Assembly: GCA_937873095.1 (NCBI GenBank)
Contig: CALMVI010000098.1
Span: 1 to 47,654 of the forward strand
DNA length: 47,654 bases
DNA from: an uncultured Acetobacteraceae bacterium
GTDB taxonomy: Bacteria > Pseudomonadota > Alphaproteobacteria > Acetobacterales > Acetobacteraceae
Direction: 5' to 3'
Position numbers and translations under genes: made by a program. Positions 1 through 8,185 of this stretch are shown in pieces; the first letter of the stretch is position 1; every line of letters begins with the position of its first letter. The notes under the pieces were generated by a model that saw only the letters and a program-made list of their open reading frames with translations, was not told the origin of the DNA and did no database searches.

Positions 1-162
1 GTGTTGCCGGAGGGGGTCGGGTTGGCGGGTGACGTTGCGCCGCAGACATTGCAGGGATAGCCTGCCCGAGATCAGGAGAAGCCGATGTCAGCGCAGCAGG
101 GGAAGGACCGTTGCCCGACGTCTCAATCTTGGCCGATAAAGGGCTGCGTGTCGCCGCGAGCG

Positions 163-1056
163 TTAACCGCCCATCGTAGCCATGGCAGACTTTAAGCTCC
201 CAAGCTCCGACAACTTCTCTTTCATCCTCTCTTCTAACCAATCGGCCCGCTCACCAAAGGGAGCTTCGCGATGATGCTCCGAGCACAAAGCGATGACGTT
301 ACCAGCGGTGTCGGGTCCCTGGTCTGCTAGCCTGATAATGTGGTGGCACTCGAGATAGCGAGAGCCGTCTGGACAAAGGAAGCCCTCCATCCCGCAAAAT
401 TCGCATCGACCTTTTGCCCGTTTCATCACCTCCGTACGAACTCGCATGTCACGCTGGAATCGTGTTCCGGAAACCAGAACCCGTTGCGGCATGGGTTGAT
501 CAAGGTCGTCAATAGCATCGTCGTTCTGGATGCTGAGATGGACGGGTGACAGTGTTTCCAGCTTGCCAACCAGCTCACGGAACAGCCGTTCGTCAAATTC
601 AGCCAATTGTCCTCTGCGCCTATGGTCGTCCATGGCCTGCGTAATCGAACGAGCATAGATTTCCCACAGCCAATCCGGCCATGACGGGCGTCCCTTCTCG
701 TTTAGAACGATCGTTCCATCAGCCTCCTCCTCCTCCTCAATCAGCAGAGCGACTTTTTTTCTCCTCTCAGCCCTCTCCAATTCCACATGCCATACGAACA
801 ACTCAGCAAACCCAACCTTTTTGGTCAGGGCGCAGCGGAAGAACTCCTCCCAATTTCTTTGAGTTGCTCTGAGGATCGCCTCCCTGACACGATCGTGCAG
901 GTGACTGTCAGTTTCCCCGATGAAGACAAGCTGCGTGCCTTTGAAACGGTAGAAGATCTTCCAGACGGCGGTGCCGATCCCAAGTCGCTTTATTCGTTTG
1001 ACGCTTTCCTTAGTCGGTTCGACATAATCAAGCGATTCCCAGGCAACCTCCAGCAT
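163..1056 (-). CDS. HNH endonuclease domain protein
   Basis: A 297-residue protein with a C-terminal HNH nuclease domain at about residues 218-270. The visible elements are a CEFC cysteine pair, the ECHHI segment with tandem histidines, and NVIALCSEHH, which supplies the second zinc cysteine and the HNH Asn/His. Such domains cut DNA with a metal-bound His. The N-terminal third (about residues 28-60, with KGTQLVFIGET) loosely resembles a GIY-YIG nuclease core, and a run of five Glu follows at about 106-110. The ATG at 1056 is preceded by a strong AGGAGG site, which fixes the start. No methylase or restriction partner is visible in the window, so a role in restriction or phage defence is only a guess. 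The HNH assignment is firm; the biological role is unknown. Confidence 0.8.
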   Translation of the reverse strand: MLEVAWESLDYVEPTKESVKRIKRLGIGTAVWKIFYRFKGTQLVFIGETDSHLHDRVREAILRATQRNWEEFFRCALTKKVGFAELFVWHVELERAERRKKVALLIEEEEEADGTIVLNEKGRPSWPDWLWEIYARSITQAMDDHRRRGQLAEFDERLFRELVGKLETLSPVHLSIQNDDAIDDLDQPMPQRVLVSGTRFQRDMRVRTEVMKRAKGRCEFCGMEGFLCPDGSRYLECHHIIRLADQGPDTAGNVIALCSEHHREAPFGERADWLEERMKEKLSELGSLKSAMATMGG

Positions 1057-1208
1057 CGCACCTCCTCTTGAACGTTCTGGATTATGTGGAAGACAGTGGC
1101 TCCCTACCCACCCGACAATATATGCTCACAGTAGCTCTTAGCCGTAGCCTGGGTGCAGCCCACGGGTTCTTCGGTGTCGCTAAGTACGAAGTCGTGGGCC
1201 ACCCGGTG

Positions 1209-1523
1209 CTACGACGCTGAACCAGCCGGAAGCCTTTGTACCTCTGCGTTGATACGGCTGCCTGCCGTCCGTTCGGCCGCGGACAGATCGTAGGACACCT
1301 GCAGGTTTAACCAGAACCGGGGCGACGTGCCGAAGCAGCGGGCCAGGCGCAACGCGGTGTCCGGGGTTATCGCGCGCGGTTCAGTTTCGGCGACGATGGA
1401 CGTTCCGCGGTTGGGCGGCACCTTCAGCGCTCGCGCCAGCTCGCTGGCCGACAAGCCCAACGGACGCATGAACTCCTTGCGCAACACCTCGCCCGGGTGG
1501 GTGCGCAGGCGGTCAGTGGTCAT
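1209..1523 (-). CDS. higA: HigA-type antitoxin (XRE family)
   Basis: A 104-residue helix-turn-helix protein of the HigA/VapI type. It has the family landmarks HPGEVLRKEFM near the N-terminus, a LGLSASELARAL recognition helix, RAITPDTALRLARCFG and FWLNLQ. HigA proteins bind and neutralise a HigB mRNA-cleaving toxin and repress the shared promoter. The chosen ATG at 1523 overlaps the expected end of higB by 11 bases in another frame, as in ordinary higBA pairs. The same frame is also open upstream through most of higB because of a toxin frameshift, so a toxin-antitoxin fusion could be made. A two-residue expansion (AETEP) sits where the family usually has a tight turn. Confidence 0.75.
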   Translation of the reverse strand: MTTDRLRTHPGEVLRKEFMRPLGLSASELARALKVPPNRGTSIVAETEPRAITPDTALRLARCFGTSPRFWLNLQVSYDLSAAERTAGSRINAEVQRLPAGSAS

Positions 1524-1763
1524 CGACGATGACGACATTCTCCGGTCCCTCCTGGTCCAGCGAAAGCAGATGCGGAACTGGTCGTTGATGCGGATGCTGT
1601 GCAGGCCGGCCCGGTCGCCGCTCAACGCTTCGAGGCGGTTGCCAGGTGGAACACGCAGGTCGGCAAGCGTCTCGGCGGCGTCCAGCATGTCGAGCTTTCG
1701 GCAGGCGACCTTGGCGATTGCCGTCAAGCTTCGGCTGCGGCCGGTGCGAAACAGGCGCTCGGC
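1513..1763 (-). pseudogene. higB: HigB-type toxin, frameshifted and lacking a start codon
   Basis: The translated stretch contains the HigB/RelE-like core: ACRKLDMLDAAETLADLRVP, then PPGNRLEALSGDRAG and SIRINDQFRICFRW. The normal C-terminal end (VVIVDDH then stop) is present but lies one frame away. Reading has to shift near 1554-1557, where inserting one C would restore the family sequence. In the present frame the gene instead runs on into higA. Upstream of AERLFRTG no ATG, GTG or TTG is in frame until a stop, except an internal TTG at 1727 that would lose the first helix. I read this as a decayed toxin next to an intact antitoxin. A sequencing error at one position cannot be excluded, but it would not explain the missing start. 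Confidence 0.65.
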
Positions 1764-1800
1764 CGGCCGCGCGGAGCCGAGCGGGCGTGCGTATGCCGGC

Positions 1801-2898
1801 TTACCTCAGCACGATCTCCACCCGACGGTTCTGCGGCTCGCGCACGCCCTTGGCCGTTGGCACCAGGGGGTTGCTCTCGCCGAAGCCGTGGATGGTGATC
1901 TCGTTGCGGGCCACGCCGTCGCGCACCAGTTCGGCCTCTACGCTCTGCGCGCGGCGCACCGAGAGGCGCTGGTTGTAGGCGGCGGTGCCTGACAGGTCGG
2001 TGTAGCCGTTCACCTCGATGCGCGTGGTCTGCACGTGGGTGCTGGCCTGCGCCGCCTCGGCCACGATCTGCCGCGCCCGCCCGGTCAGGTCGGCGCGGTC
2101 CCAGTCGAAGAACACCAGGTAGGTGCGCGACGGCTCCGGCGCGGGTGCGGGTGCAGCCGCAGCGGCCGGGGACGGCGGCGCGGGTGGCGGCGGCTGGAAC
2201 AGCGCGTAGCGCAGGCCGAGCAGCGCCTGGTGACTGAAGATGTTGTGGAACGTGTCGCGGTATTGGATGATGAGGCCGTTGGCCTGCGCCTCTGTTCGAT
2301 CGTTACGAAGGTAAGGCTCGGGGTTGATCACGCCGATGAAGCGGTACTCCGCCGTCAGCGACAACCCGGGCAGGAAGAGCGGCACGCTGAAGCCGGCGAT
2401 CGCCTGATAGGCGAACTTCGTCTTGGTCTGGTCGAAGGGTGGGTGAACCACCGTTTGGTAATAACTCGAGTTGACGTGGTAGAGTTCTACTGCCTGGGCA
2501 CCTGCGCCGGCGCCAAGATAGGGACTGACCGGCAGGCCCAGGCTGAAATCGTAGATGCCGTCGAGGAAGCCGCCGTACTGATCTTCCGAACCGCCGGCGC
2601 GTAACGGACCCGAATATTTCACGCCATGCACGTGGTTGTAGGTGTAGTCACCGTTCAGTTCGATACGGAAGCCGTTACCGAAACCGTAACCTGCGCCCGC
2701 CTGCGCTGCGGCTCCCTGGTCGAAAGTGAACGTCCGCGCGCTGGAGCCGAAATTCTCGAACGGGGTTTCCTTCTGGTTCTGCAGGAAGTTGCCGCCGCCG
2801 CCGAGGTCCACGTAAGGACCGGTGATCGGCTGCGCCAGGGCGCAGGCCGGCAGAGTCACGGCGCTTGCCAGTAAGGCGCTACGAAACCGCACGGGCAT
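1801..2898 (-). CDS. OmpA-family outer membrane beta-barrel protein
   Basis: A 365-residue outer membrane protein. Residues 1-22 form a signal peptide (MPVRFRSALLASAVTLP, cleavage after ACALA). Residues about 25-230 look like an OmpA-type beta barrel, with alternating aromatic strands such as GPYVDLGGGGNF and GFRIELNGDYTY. A Pro/Ala linker follows at about 233-255. The C-terminus is an OmpA-like peptidoglycan-binding domain with FFDWDRADLT, VNGYTD, the NQRLSVRRAQ segment and the closing NRRVEIVL. It would tether the outer membrane to the cell wall. The ATG at 2898 is the first that gives the signal peptide. It is transcribed divergently from truB. Confidence 0.88.
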   Translation of the reverse strand: MPVRFRSALLASAVTLPACALAQPITGPYVDLGGGGNFLQNQKETPFENFGSSARTFTFDQGAAAQAGAGYGFGNGFRIELNGDYTYNHVHGVKYSGPLRAGGSEDQYGGFLDGIYDFSLGLPVSPYLGAGAGAQAVELYHVNSSYYQTVVHPPFDQTKTKFAYQAIAGFSVPLFLPGLSLTAEYRFIGVINPEPYLRNDRTEAQANGLIIQYRDTFHNIFSHQALLGLRYALFQPPPPAPPSPAAAAAPAPAPEPSRTYLVFFDWDRADLTGRARQIVAEAAQASTHVQTTRIEVNGYTDLSGTAAYNQRLSVRRAQSVEAELVRDGVARNEITIHGFGESNPLVPTAKGVREPQNRRVEIVLR

Positions 2899-3105
2899 AC
2901 TCCGCTCGCTGACCGGGTCGTTGTCATCCAAGACAAACAGCGCAGCAAGCGGCGCCGCCGCCTGTTGCCGAGGTTTGCCCGCAGTGTTGCGAAACTGCAT
3001 CGTCGGGGCGGCCGCGCTCTCTGGCGCAACCGCGACATGCTGCGCATTGACCCTGCGACCCCGATCCACGACACAGCGCTTCCCCCGCACTCGGATACGA
3101 ACACC

Positions 3106-4026
3106 ATGCGACGCAAGCGCGGCCGGCCGCTCGACGGGTGGTTGATCATCGACAAGCCGGGGCAGATGACCAGCACGGACGTGGTGAACCGGGTCAAGCG
3201 CGGGTTCGATGCGCAGAAGGCGGGGCATGGCGGGACGCTGGACCCGCTGGCGACCGGCGTGCTGCCGATCGCGTTCGGCTCGGCCACCAAGACCGTGCCC
3301 TACGTGATGGACGGCACAAAGCTCTACCGCTTCACGCTGCGGCTGGGCGAGGCGCGGGACACCGACGATGCGGACGGGGCGGTGGTGGCCGAGAGCGCCA
3401 TGCGGCCGACCGATGATGCGTTGCGGGCGGCGCTGCCGGCGTTCACCGGGGACATCATGCAGGTGCCGCCGGTGTATTCGGCGATCAAGGTGGCGGGCGA
3501 GCGGGCCTACGACATGGCGCGCGAGGGCCGCGCCCCGGTGCTGGAGGCCAGGCCCGCCAGGGTGGACCGGTTCGAGCTGGTGGAGCGGCCGGACGCCGAC
3601 CGCGCGGTGTTCGAGGTGCAGTCGGGCAAGGGCGTCTATATGCGCAGCCTGGCGCGCGACCTGGCCGCGGCGTGCGGGGCGGTGGGGCACATTGCGGCGT
3701 TGCGTCGCCTGCGGGTGGGGCCGTTTCTGGAGCGGGACGCGATTTCGCTGGACAAAGCGATGCCGGCGGAGGATACGGCGCGATCTTCTCCGGACCTCCT
3801 CCTGCCTGTTCTGACCGCGCTGGCCGACATCCCGGCGCTGGCCTTGACCGACGAGGAGGCCGTGCTGCTCACCCAGGGCCAGGCGATCAGCCTGCTCACC
3901 CTGATGGGCCGCATTCCCGGGCAGGCCGACCCCGCAGGGGGTCTGGCGCGTGCCATGGCGGGGGGACGCGTGATCGGGCTTTGCCGCCTGGATGAGGGCT
4001 GGCTGCGTCCCGAGCGCATCCTCTAA
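3106..4026 (+). CDS. truB: tRNA pseudouridine(55) synthase TruB
   Basis: This enzyme makes pseudouridine at position 55 in the T-loop of tRNAs. The 306-residue product begins MRRKRGRPLDGWLIIDKPG, matching the usual N-terminus. It carries the catalytic motif GHGGTLDPLATGVLPI, with the nucleophilic Asp near residue 46, followed by the KxYxF strand (TKLYRFTLRLGEA) and GKGVYMRSLARDLA. An in-frame ATG at 2965 would add 47 low-complexity residues not expected in the family, so I start at 3106. It lies 20 bp upstream of rpsO and 438 bp upstream of pnp, the conserved truB-rpsO-pnp order of translation and RNA-decay genes. Confidence 0.95.
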   Translation: MRRKRGRPLDGWLIIDKPGQMTSTDVVNRVKRGFDAQKAGHGGTLDPLATGVLPIAFGSATKTVPYVMDGTKLYRFTLRLGEARDTDDADGAVVAESAMRPTDDALRAALPAFTGDIMQVPPVYSAIKVAGERAYDMAREGRAPVLEARPARVDRFELVERPDADRAVFEVQSGKGVYMRSLARDLAAACGAVGHIAALRRLRVGPFLERDAISLDKAMPAEDTARSSPDLLLPVLTALADIPALALTDEEAVLLTQGQAISLLTLMGRIPGQADPAGGLARAMAGGRVIGLCRLDEGWLRPERIL

Positions 4027-4046
4027 TTTCCTTGGGAGTATGATCG

Positions 4047-4316
4047 ATGTCGATCACAGCGGAGCGTCGCACGACGCTCATTGGCGAGTATCAGGCCCAG
4101 GCCGCCGACACCGGCAGCCCGGAGGTTCAGGTGGCCCTGCTCTCGGAGCGGATCACCAACCTGACGGAGCATCTGAAGACGCATGCGAAGGATTTCCATT
4201 CGCGTAGAGGTCTGCTGATGCTGGTAGGCCGGCGTCGCCGGCTTCTAGATTACCTGAAGCGCAAGGATCAATCGCGCTACGAACAGCTCATCGGCCGCCT
4301 GAAACTGCGCCGATAA
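4047..4316 (+). CDS. rpsO: 30S ribosomal protein S15
   Basis: An 89-residue ribosomal protein S15, full length for the family. The sequence has the typical start [16 protein letters not shown], then [14 protein letters not shown], the [15 protein letters not shown] helix and [18 protein letters not shown]15 binds 16S rRNA in the central domain of the small subunit and, in other bacteria, its own mRNA. It starts 20 bp after truB with a GGGAG ribosome-binding site. Palindromes directly after its stop separate it from pnp. Confidence 0.98.
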   Translation: MSITAERRTTLIGEYQAQAADTGSPEVQVALLSERITNLTEHLKTHAKDFHSRRGLLMLVGRRRRLLDYLKRKDQSRYEQLIGRLKLRR

Positions 4317-4323
4317 AAAGGTT

Positions 4324-4366
4324 CTAAGGGCTAGCCCTTAGCGGGGTCCAGGGGCAGAGCCCCTGG
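4324..4366. terminator. Two adjacent palindromes after rpsO
   Basis: An 18-base perfect palindrome (CTAAGGGCTAGCCCTTAG, 4324-4341) is followed by a stem-loop with 8-bp arms CCAGGGGC/GCCCCTGG and loop AGA (4348-4366). There is no T-run, so it may be a factor-assisted terminator, an RNA-processing site or a dispersed repeat. The 15 bases 4341-4355 recur exactly, inverted, at 10017-10031. Confidence 0.5.
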
Positions 4367-4376
4367 CCTTATCTTG

Positions 4377-4442
4377 GGTGCCACAAGCGCTTCCGGCCAC
4401 ATGGATGATCCATCCATGCAGTCCGAGGCGCTTCCTTGCACC
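4377..4442 (+). promoter_or_regulatory. Long imperfect hairpin in the pnp leader
   Basis: The sequence from 4377 to 4442 folds back on itself. The tip has perfect 8-bp arms (CATGGATG at 4400-4407, CATCCATG at 4411-4418) around a 3-base loop. The base pairs GGTGC (4377-4381) with GCACC (4438-4442), and AAGCGC pairs with GCGCTT between them. It ends 22 bases before the pnp start codon. In Escherichia coli a pnp leader stem-loop is cut by RNase III and mediates autocontrol by PNPase. A similar role here is inferred from position and shape only. Confidence 0.5.
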
Positions 4443-4464
4443 AAAACTTCTGTAAGGATCAGCC

Positions 4465-6609
4465 ATGTTCAATTATTTTCGTAAAGAGCTGGACTGGGGC
4501 GGGCGCAAGCTCGTGCTGGAGACAGGCAAGATGGCCAGGCAGGCCGACGGCGCCGTGCTGGCGAGCTACGGCGACACCATCGTGCTGTGCACCGCGGTCG
4601 GCGCGAAAAACGTGAAGCCCGGCCAGGATTTCTTCCCGCTGACGGTGAACTACCAGGAAAAGGCCTATGCCGCCGGCCGCATCCCTGGCGGCTTCTTCAA
4701 GCGCGAGGGGCGGCCGAGCGAGAACGAGACGCTGGTCAGCCGGCTGATCGACCGGCCGCTGCGTCCACTGTTCCCGGACAATTTCCGCAACGAGGTCCAG
4801 GTCGTCGCCACCGTGCTGAGCCACGACATGGAAAACGACCCCGACATCGTGGCGCTGGTCGGCTGTTCGGCGGCGCTGACGCTGTCGGGCATCCCGTTCT
4901 TCGGCCCGGTCGGCGCGGCGCGCGTCGGCTACGAGAATGGCGAGTACATCCTGAACCCGACCGTCGAGCAGATGGAGGGCGCGACGCTCGACCTCGTCCT
5001 GGCCGGCACCGCCGAGGGCGTGCTGATGGTCGAGAGCGAGGCGCGCGAGCTGCCCGAGGACGTGATGCTGGGCGCGGTGGCGTTCGGCCACGCGGCGTTC
5101 CAGCCGGTGATCCAGGCGATCATCGAGCTCGCCGAACACGCGGCCAAGGAGCCCTGGACGCTGGCCGAGCCGAGCGAGAGCGAGACGGCGCTCAAGAAGC
5201 GCATCGACGAGCTGGGACGGGCGAGCATCGCCGAGGCGTATCAGGAGCGTGTCAAGCAGGCGCGTTACGAAAAGGTGGGCGCGGCCAAGAAGGCGGTGGT
5301 CGCCCAGCTGACCGAGGAGGGCCTGCACGCGGACGCGGCGAAGCACCTGCTGAAGGATCTGGAGGCGGACATCGTCCGCAACGCCATCCTGGATACCGGC
5401 ACGCGCATCGACGGGCGGGACACCAAGACGGTGCGGCAGATCGTGGCCGAAGTGGGCGTGCTGCCGCGCGCGCACGGCAGCGCCCTGTTCACCCGAGGCG
5501 AGACGCAGGCGCTGTGCGTGGTCACGCTCGGCACCGGCCAGGACGAGCAGTACATGGACTCGCTGGAGGGCGAGTACAAGGAAAACTTCATGCTGCACTA
5601 CAATTTCCCGCCCTTCTCGGTGGGCGAGGCGGGCCGCATGGGCTCGCCTGGTCGGCGCGAGATCGGGCATGGCAAGCTCGCCTGGCGCGCCATTCATCCG
5701 CTGCTGCCGGAAAAGGCCGACTTCCCGTACACGCTGCGCATCGTGTCGGAGATCCTGGAGAGCAACGGCAGCTCGTCCATGGCCACCGTCTGCGGCAGCT
5801 CGCTTGCCATGATGGATGGCGGGGTGCCGCTGAAGCGCCCGGTCGCCGGCATCGCCATGGGCCTGATCAAGGAGGATCGCGGCTTCGCCGTGCTGTCCGA
5901 CATCCTGGGCGACGAGGACCATCTCGGCGACATGGACTTCAAGGTGGCCGGCACCGAACACGGCATCACCAGCCTGCAGATGGACATCAAGATCACGTCC
6001 ATCACCCAGGACATCATGCGCATCGCGCTGGACCAGGCGCGCGAGGGCCGCATGCACATCCTGGGCGAGATGAGCCGCGCCTTGACCGGCGCCCGCACGG
6101 CGGTCGCGTCGACCGCGCCGAGGATCACCGTGATCAACGTGCCCAAGGAGAAAATCCGCGAGGTGATCGGCACCGGCGGCAAGGTGATCCGCGAGATCGT
6201 CGAGCAGACCGGCGCCAAGATCGACATCGAGGACGACGGCACGATCAAGATCGCCGCCACCACCGAAGAGGCGGCGCAGCGCGCCATCGGCTGGATACGC
6301 GGCATCGTGGCCGAGCCGGAGCTGAACGCGATCTACGACGGCAAGGTAGTGAAAACCGCCGATTTTGGCGCCTTCGTCAACTTCCTGGGCTCGCGCGACG
6401 GCCTGGTGCACATCAGCGAGCTGACCCATGGGCGGGTCAACAAGACCACCGACGTGGTCAATGTCGGCGACGCCGTGAAGGTCAAGTGCCTGGGCTTCGA
6501 CGACCGCGGCAAGGTCAAGCTGTCCATGCGGGTAGTTGATCAGGCGTCCGGAGAGGACATATCCGACAAGGTCGGCCCGAAGGGCGGACGCCGGGAAGAG
6601 GCAGCTTAA
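4465..6609 (+). CDS. pnp: Polyribonucleotide nucleotidyltransferase (PNPase)
   Basis: PNPase degrades RNA 3' to 5' using phosphate and takes part in the degradosome. The 714-residue product shows the full architecture. The first RNase PH domain begins with [21 protein letters not shown] helical linker follows. The second RNase PH domain has [27 protein letters not shown] and the active-site stretch [22 protein letters not shown] domain with the GxxG loop ([12 protein letters not shown]) lies at about residues 555-610, and an S1 domain ([28 protein letters not shown]) from about 620. The ATG follows a TAAGGA site. Pnp follows rpsO after a structured leader. Confidence 0.97.
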   Translation: MFNYFRKELDWGGRKLVLETGKMARQADGAVLASYGDTIVLCTAVGAKNVKPGQDFFPLTVNYQEKAYAAGRIPGGFFKREGRPSENETLVSRLIDRPLRPLFPDNFRNEVQVVATVLSHDMENDPDIVALVGCSAALTLSGIPFFGPVGAARVGYENGEYILNPTVEQMEGATLDLVLAGTAEGVLMVESEARELPEDVMLGAVAFGHAAFQPVIQAIIELAEHAAKEPWTLAEPSESETALKKRIDELGRASIAEAYQERVKQARYEKVGAAKKAVVAQLTEEGLHADAAKHLLKDLEADIVRNAILDTGTRIDGRDTKTVRQIVAEVGVLPRAHGSALFTRGETQALCVVTLGTGQDEQYMDSLEGEYKENFMLHYNFPPFSVGEAGRMGSPGRREIGHGKLAWRAIHPLLPEKADFPYTLRIVSEILESNGSSSMATVCGSSLAMMDGGVPLKRPVAGIAMGLIKEDRGFAVLSDILGDEDHLGDMDFKVAGTEHGITSLQMDIKITSITQDIMRIALDQAREGRMHILGEMSRALTGARTAVASTAPRITVINVPKEKIREVIGTGGKVIREIVEQTGAKIDIEDDGTIKIAATTEEAAQRAIGWIRGIVAEPELNAIYDGKVVKTADFGAFVNFLGSRDGLVHISELTHGRVNKTTDVVNVGDAVKVKCLGFDDRGKVKLSMRVVDQASGEDISDKVGPKGGRREEAA

Positions 6610-6630
6610 CAGCTGTCAGGTATCAGCCTT

Positions 6631-6664
6631 CAGTCATCAGAAGGCAAAGGTTGTCTGATGACTG
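6631..6664. repeat. 11-bp inverted repeat between pnp and the flavoprotein gene
   Basis: Perfect arms CAGTCATCAGA (6631-6641) and TCTGATGACTG (6654-6664) enclose a 12-base spacer, and the following bases repeat the ACTG/CTGACTG theme. It lies 22 bp after the pnp stop and ends 25 bp before the next start. It may act as a weak terminator or an operator. There is no T-run. Confidence 0.4.
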
Positions 6665-6689
6665 ACTGCTGACTGCCGAGGGCTGAAGA

Positions 6690-8102
6690 ATGAAAGCGCT
6701 GAACGCGATCCGCATGGGCGGTGTGGACGTCCTTCCCCTGGTCGAAGGGGGCAAGGGGGTCGCCGTGTCCAACGGTTTCACCTGCGGCGCCTGGGCGTCG
6801 TCCGGCGGCGCCGGCACGTTCAGCGCGGTCAACCCCGACAGCTATGACGAGGCCGGCCACCCCATCCCGCAAACCTATCGCGGCCGCACGCGGCGCGACA
6901 GGCACGAGGAGCTGGTGGACTACGCCATCGCCGGCGGCATCACCCAGGCGCAGCAGGCGCACGACATCGCCGGCGGACGCGGGCGCATCCACGCCAACCT
7001 GCTGTGGGAGATGGGCGGCGCCGAGCGGGTGATCACAGGCGTGCTGGAGGGGGCGCGCGGCCTGATCAACGGCATCACCTGCGGCGCCGGCATGCCGTAC
7101 CGGTTGTCCGAGATCGCCGCCCGCTTCGGCGTGCATTACTACCCGATCGTGTCCTCGGCGCGGGCCTTCAACGCGCTATGGAAGCGCGCCTACTCCAAGG
7201 CGGCGGCACTGCTGGGCGGCGTGGTGTACGAGGACCCGTGGCTCGCGGGCGGCCATAACGGCCTGTCCAACGGCGAGGCGCCGGACCAGCCGGAGGATCC
7301 GTTCCCGCGCGTGCTGGCGCTCCGTAAACTGATGCGCACCTTCGGGCTGGACCAGACGCCGATCATCATGGCGGGCGGCGTTTGGTGGCTGGAGGAGTGG
7401 CAGGACTGGATCGACAACCCCGAATTGGGGCCGATCGCGTTCCAGTTCGGCACCCGCCCGCTGCTGACCCAGGAATCCCCGATCAGCCCGGGCTGGAAGC
7501 AGCGCCTGCTGAGCCTCAAGCCGGGGGACGTGTTCCTCAACCGGTTCAGCCCGACCGGCTTCTACTCCAGCGCGGTGAACAACGCGTTCATCGGCGAGCT
7601 GCGCGGCCGCAGCGAACGCCAGGTCGCCTACTCGACCGAACCGGTGGGCGAGCACGTGGCCGAGTTCGGGGTGGGCCCCCGCCGCCGCCTGGTCTACCTC
7701 GCGGTGGGCGATTTCGGGCGCGTGCGGCAATGGGTGAACGAAGGGTACACCGAAGCCCTGCGCACGCCGGACACCACGCTGGTCTTCGTCACGTCCGAGC
7801 AGGCGGCGCAGATCAACGCCGACCAGGTGGCGTGCATGGGCTGCCTGAGCACCTGCCGCTTCTCCAACTGGAGCCAGGAGGAGCCGGATTTCTCCAACGG
7901 CAAGAAGGCGGACCCGCGCAGCTTCTGCATCCAGAAGACGCTGCAGGACATCGCCCACACGCGCGACGACGAAGATGCCCTGGACCGCAACCTGATGTTC
8001 GCCGGCCACAACGCCTACCGCTTCGGCAGCGACCCGTTCTACTCCAACGGCTACATCCCGAGCGTGCGCGAACTGGTGGAGCGCATCCTCACGGGGCGGT
8101 AG
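6690..8102 (+). CDS. Nitronate monooxygenase-like FMN oxidoreductase
   Basis: A 470-residue TIM-barrel flavoprotein of the NAD(P)H-dependent oxidoreductase / 2-nitropropane dioxygenase group. Landmarks are the N-terminal GGVDVLPLVEGGKGVAVSNG, the ANLLWEMGG segment, the phosphate-contacting GITCGAGMPYRLSE, a GGHNGL turn, the IIMAGGVWW strand and FQFGTRPLLTQES. It is longer than typical nitronate monooxygenases (about 320-360). The extra C-terminal part carries a cysteine cluster, CMGCLSTC at about residues 382-389, that could bind metal. The reaction is not certain from sequence; oxidation of nitronates or another FMN-dependent reduction are both possible. It follows pnp by 80 bp. Confidence 0.75.
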   Translation: MKALNAIRMGGVDVLPLVEGGKGVAVSNGFTCGAWASSGGAGTFSAVNPDSYDEAGHPIPQTYRGRTRRDRHEELVDYAIAGGITQAQQAHDIAGGRGRIHANLLWEMGGAERVITGVLEGARGLINGITCGAGMPYRLSEIAARFGVHYYPIVSSARAFNALWKRAYSKAAALLGGVVYEDPWLAGGHNGLSNGEAPDQPEDPFPRVLALRKLMRTFGLDQTPIIMAGGVWWLEEWQDWIDNPELGPIAFQFGTRPLLTQESPISPGWKQRLLSLKPGDVFLNRFSPTGFYSSAVNNAFIGELRGRSERQVAYSTEPVGEHVAEFGVGPRRRLVYLAVGDFGRVRQWVNEGYTEALRTPDTTLVFVTSEQAAQINADQVACMGCLSTCRFSNWSQEEPDFSNGKKADPRSFCIQKTLQDIAHTRDDEDALDRNLMFAGHNAYRFGSDPFYSNGYIPSVRELVERILTGR

Positions 8103-8185
8103 GCTCGGGTCCATGCCGATCGCGCCCCCGGTTCGCCGTCTGCCTGGCCGTGGACGCCCAAGAGTCACACCGGTCTAGCCGCCCG

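Noticed and set aside
1-60. A 19-codon open frame entering the window (ends GLAGDVAPQTLQG, stop TAG)
   Set aside because: It could be the end of a gene, but it is too short to recognise and has no other support.
1057-1208. Possible remnant of an inserted element between the HNH gene and higA
   Set aside because: There are GGGTGCAGCCCACGGG-like short palindromes, but no terminal repeats or transposase fragment could be defined.
4459-6429. A 656-codon open frame antisense to pnp, and similar long antisense frames over other genes
   Set aside because: High G+C creates long shadow frames. These have no family motifs and skewed Ala/Arg/Asp/His composition, while the opposite strand encodes clear conserved proteins.
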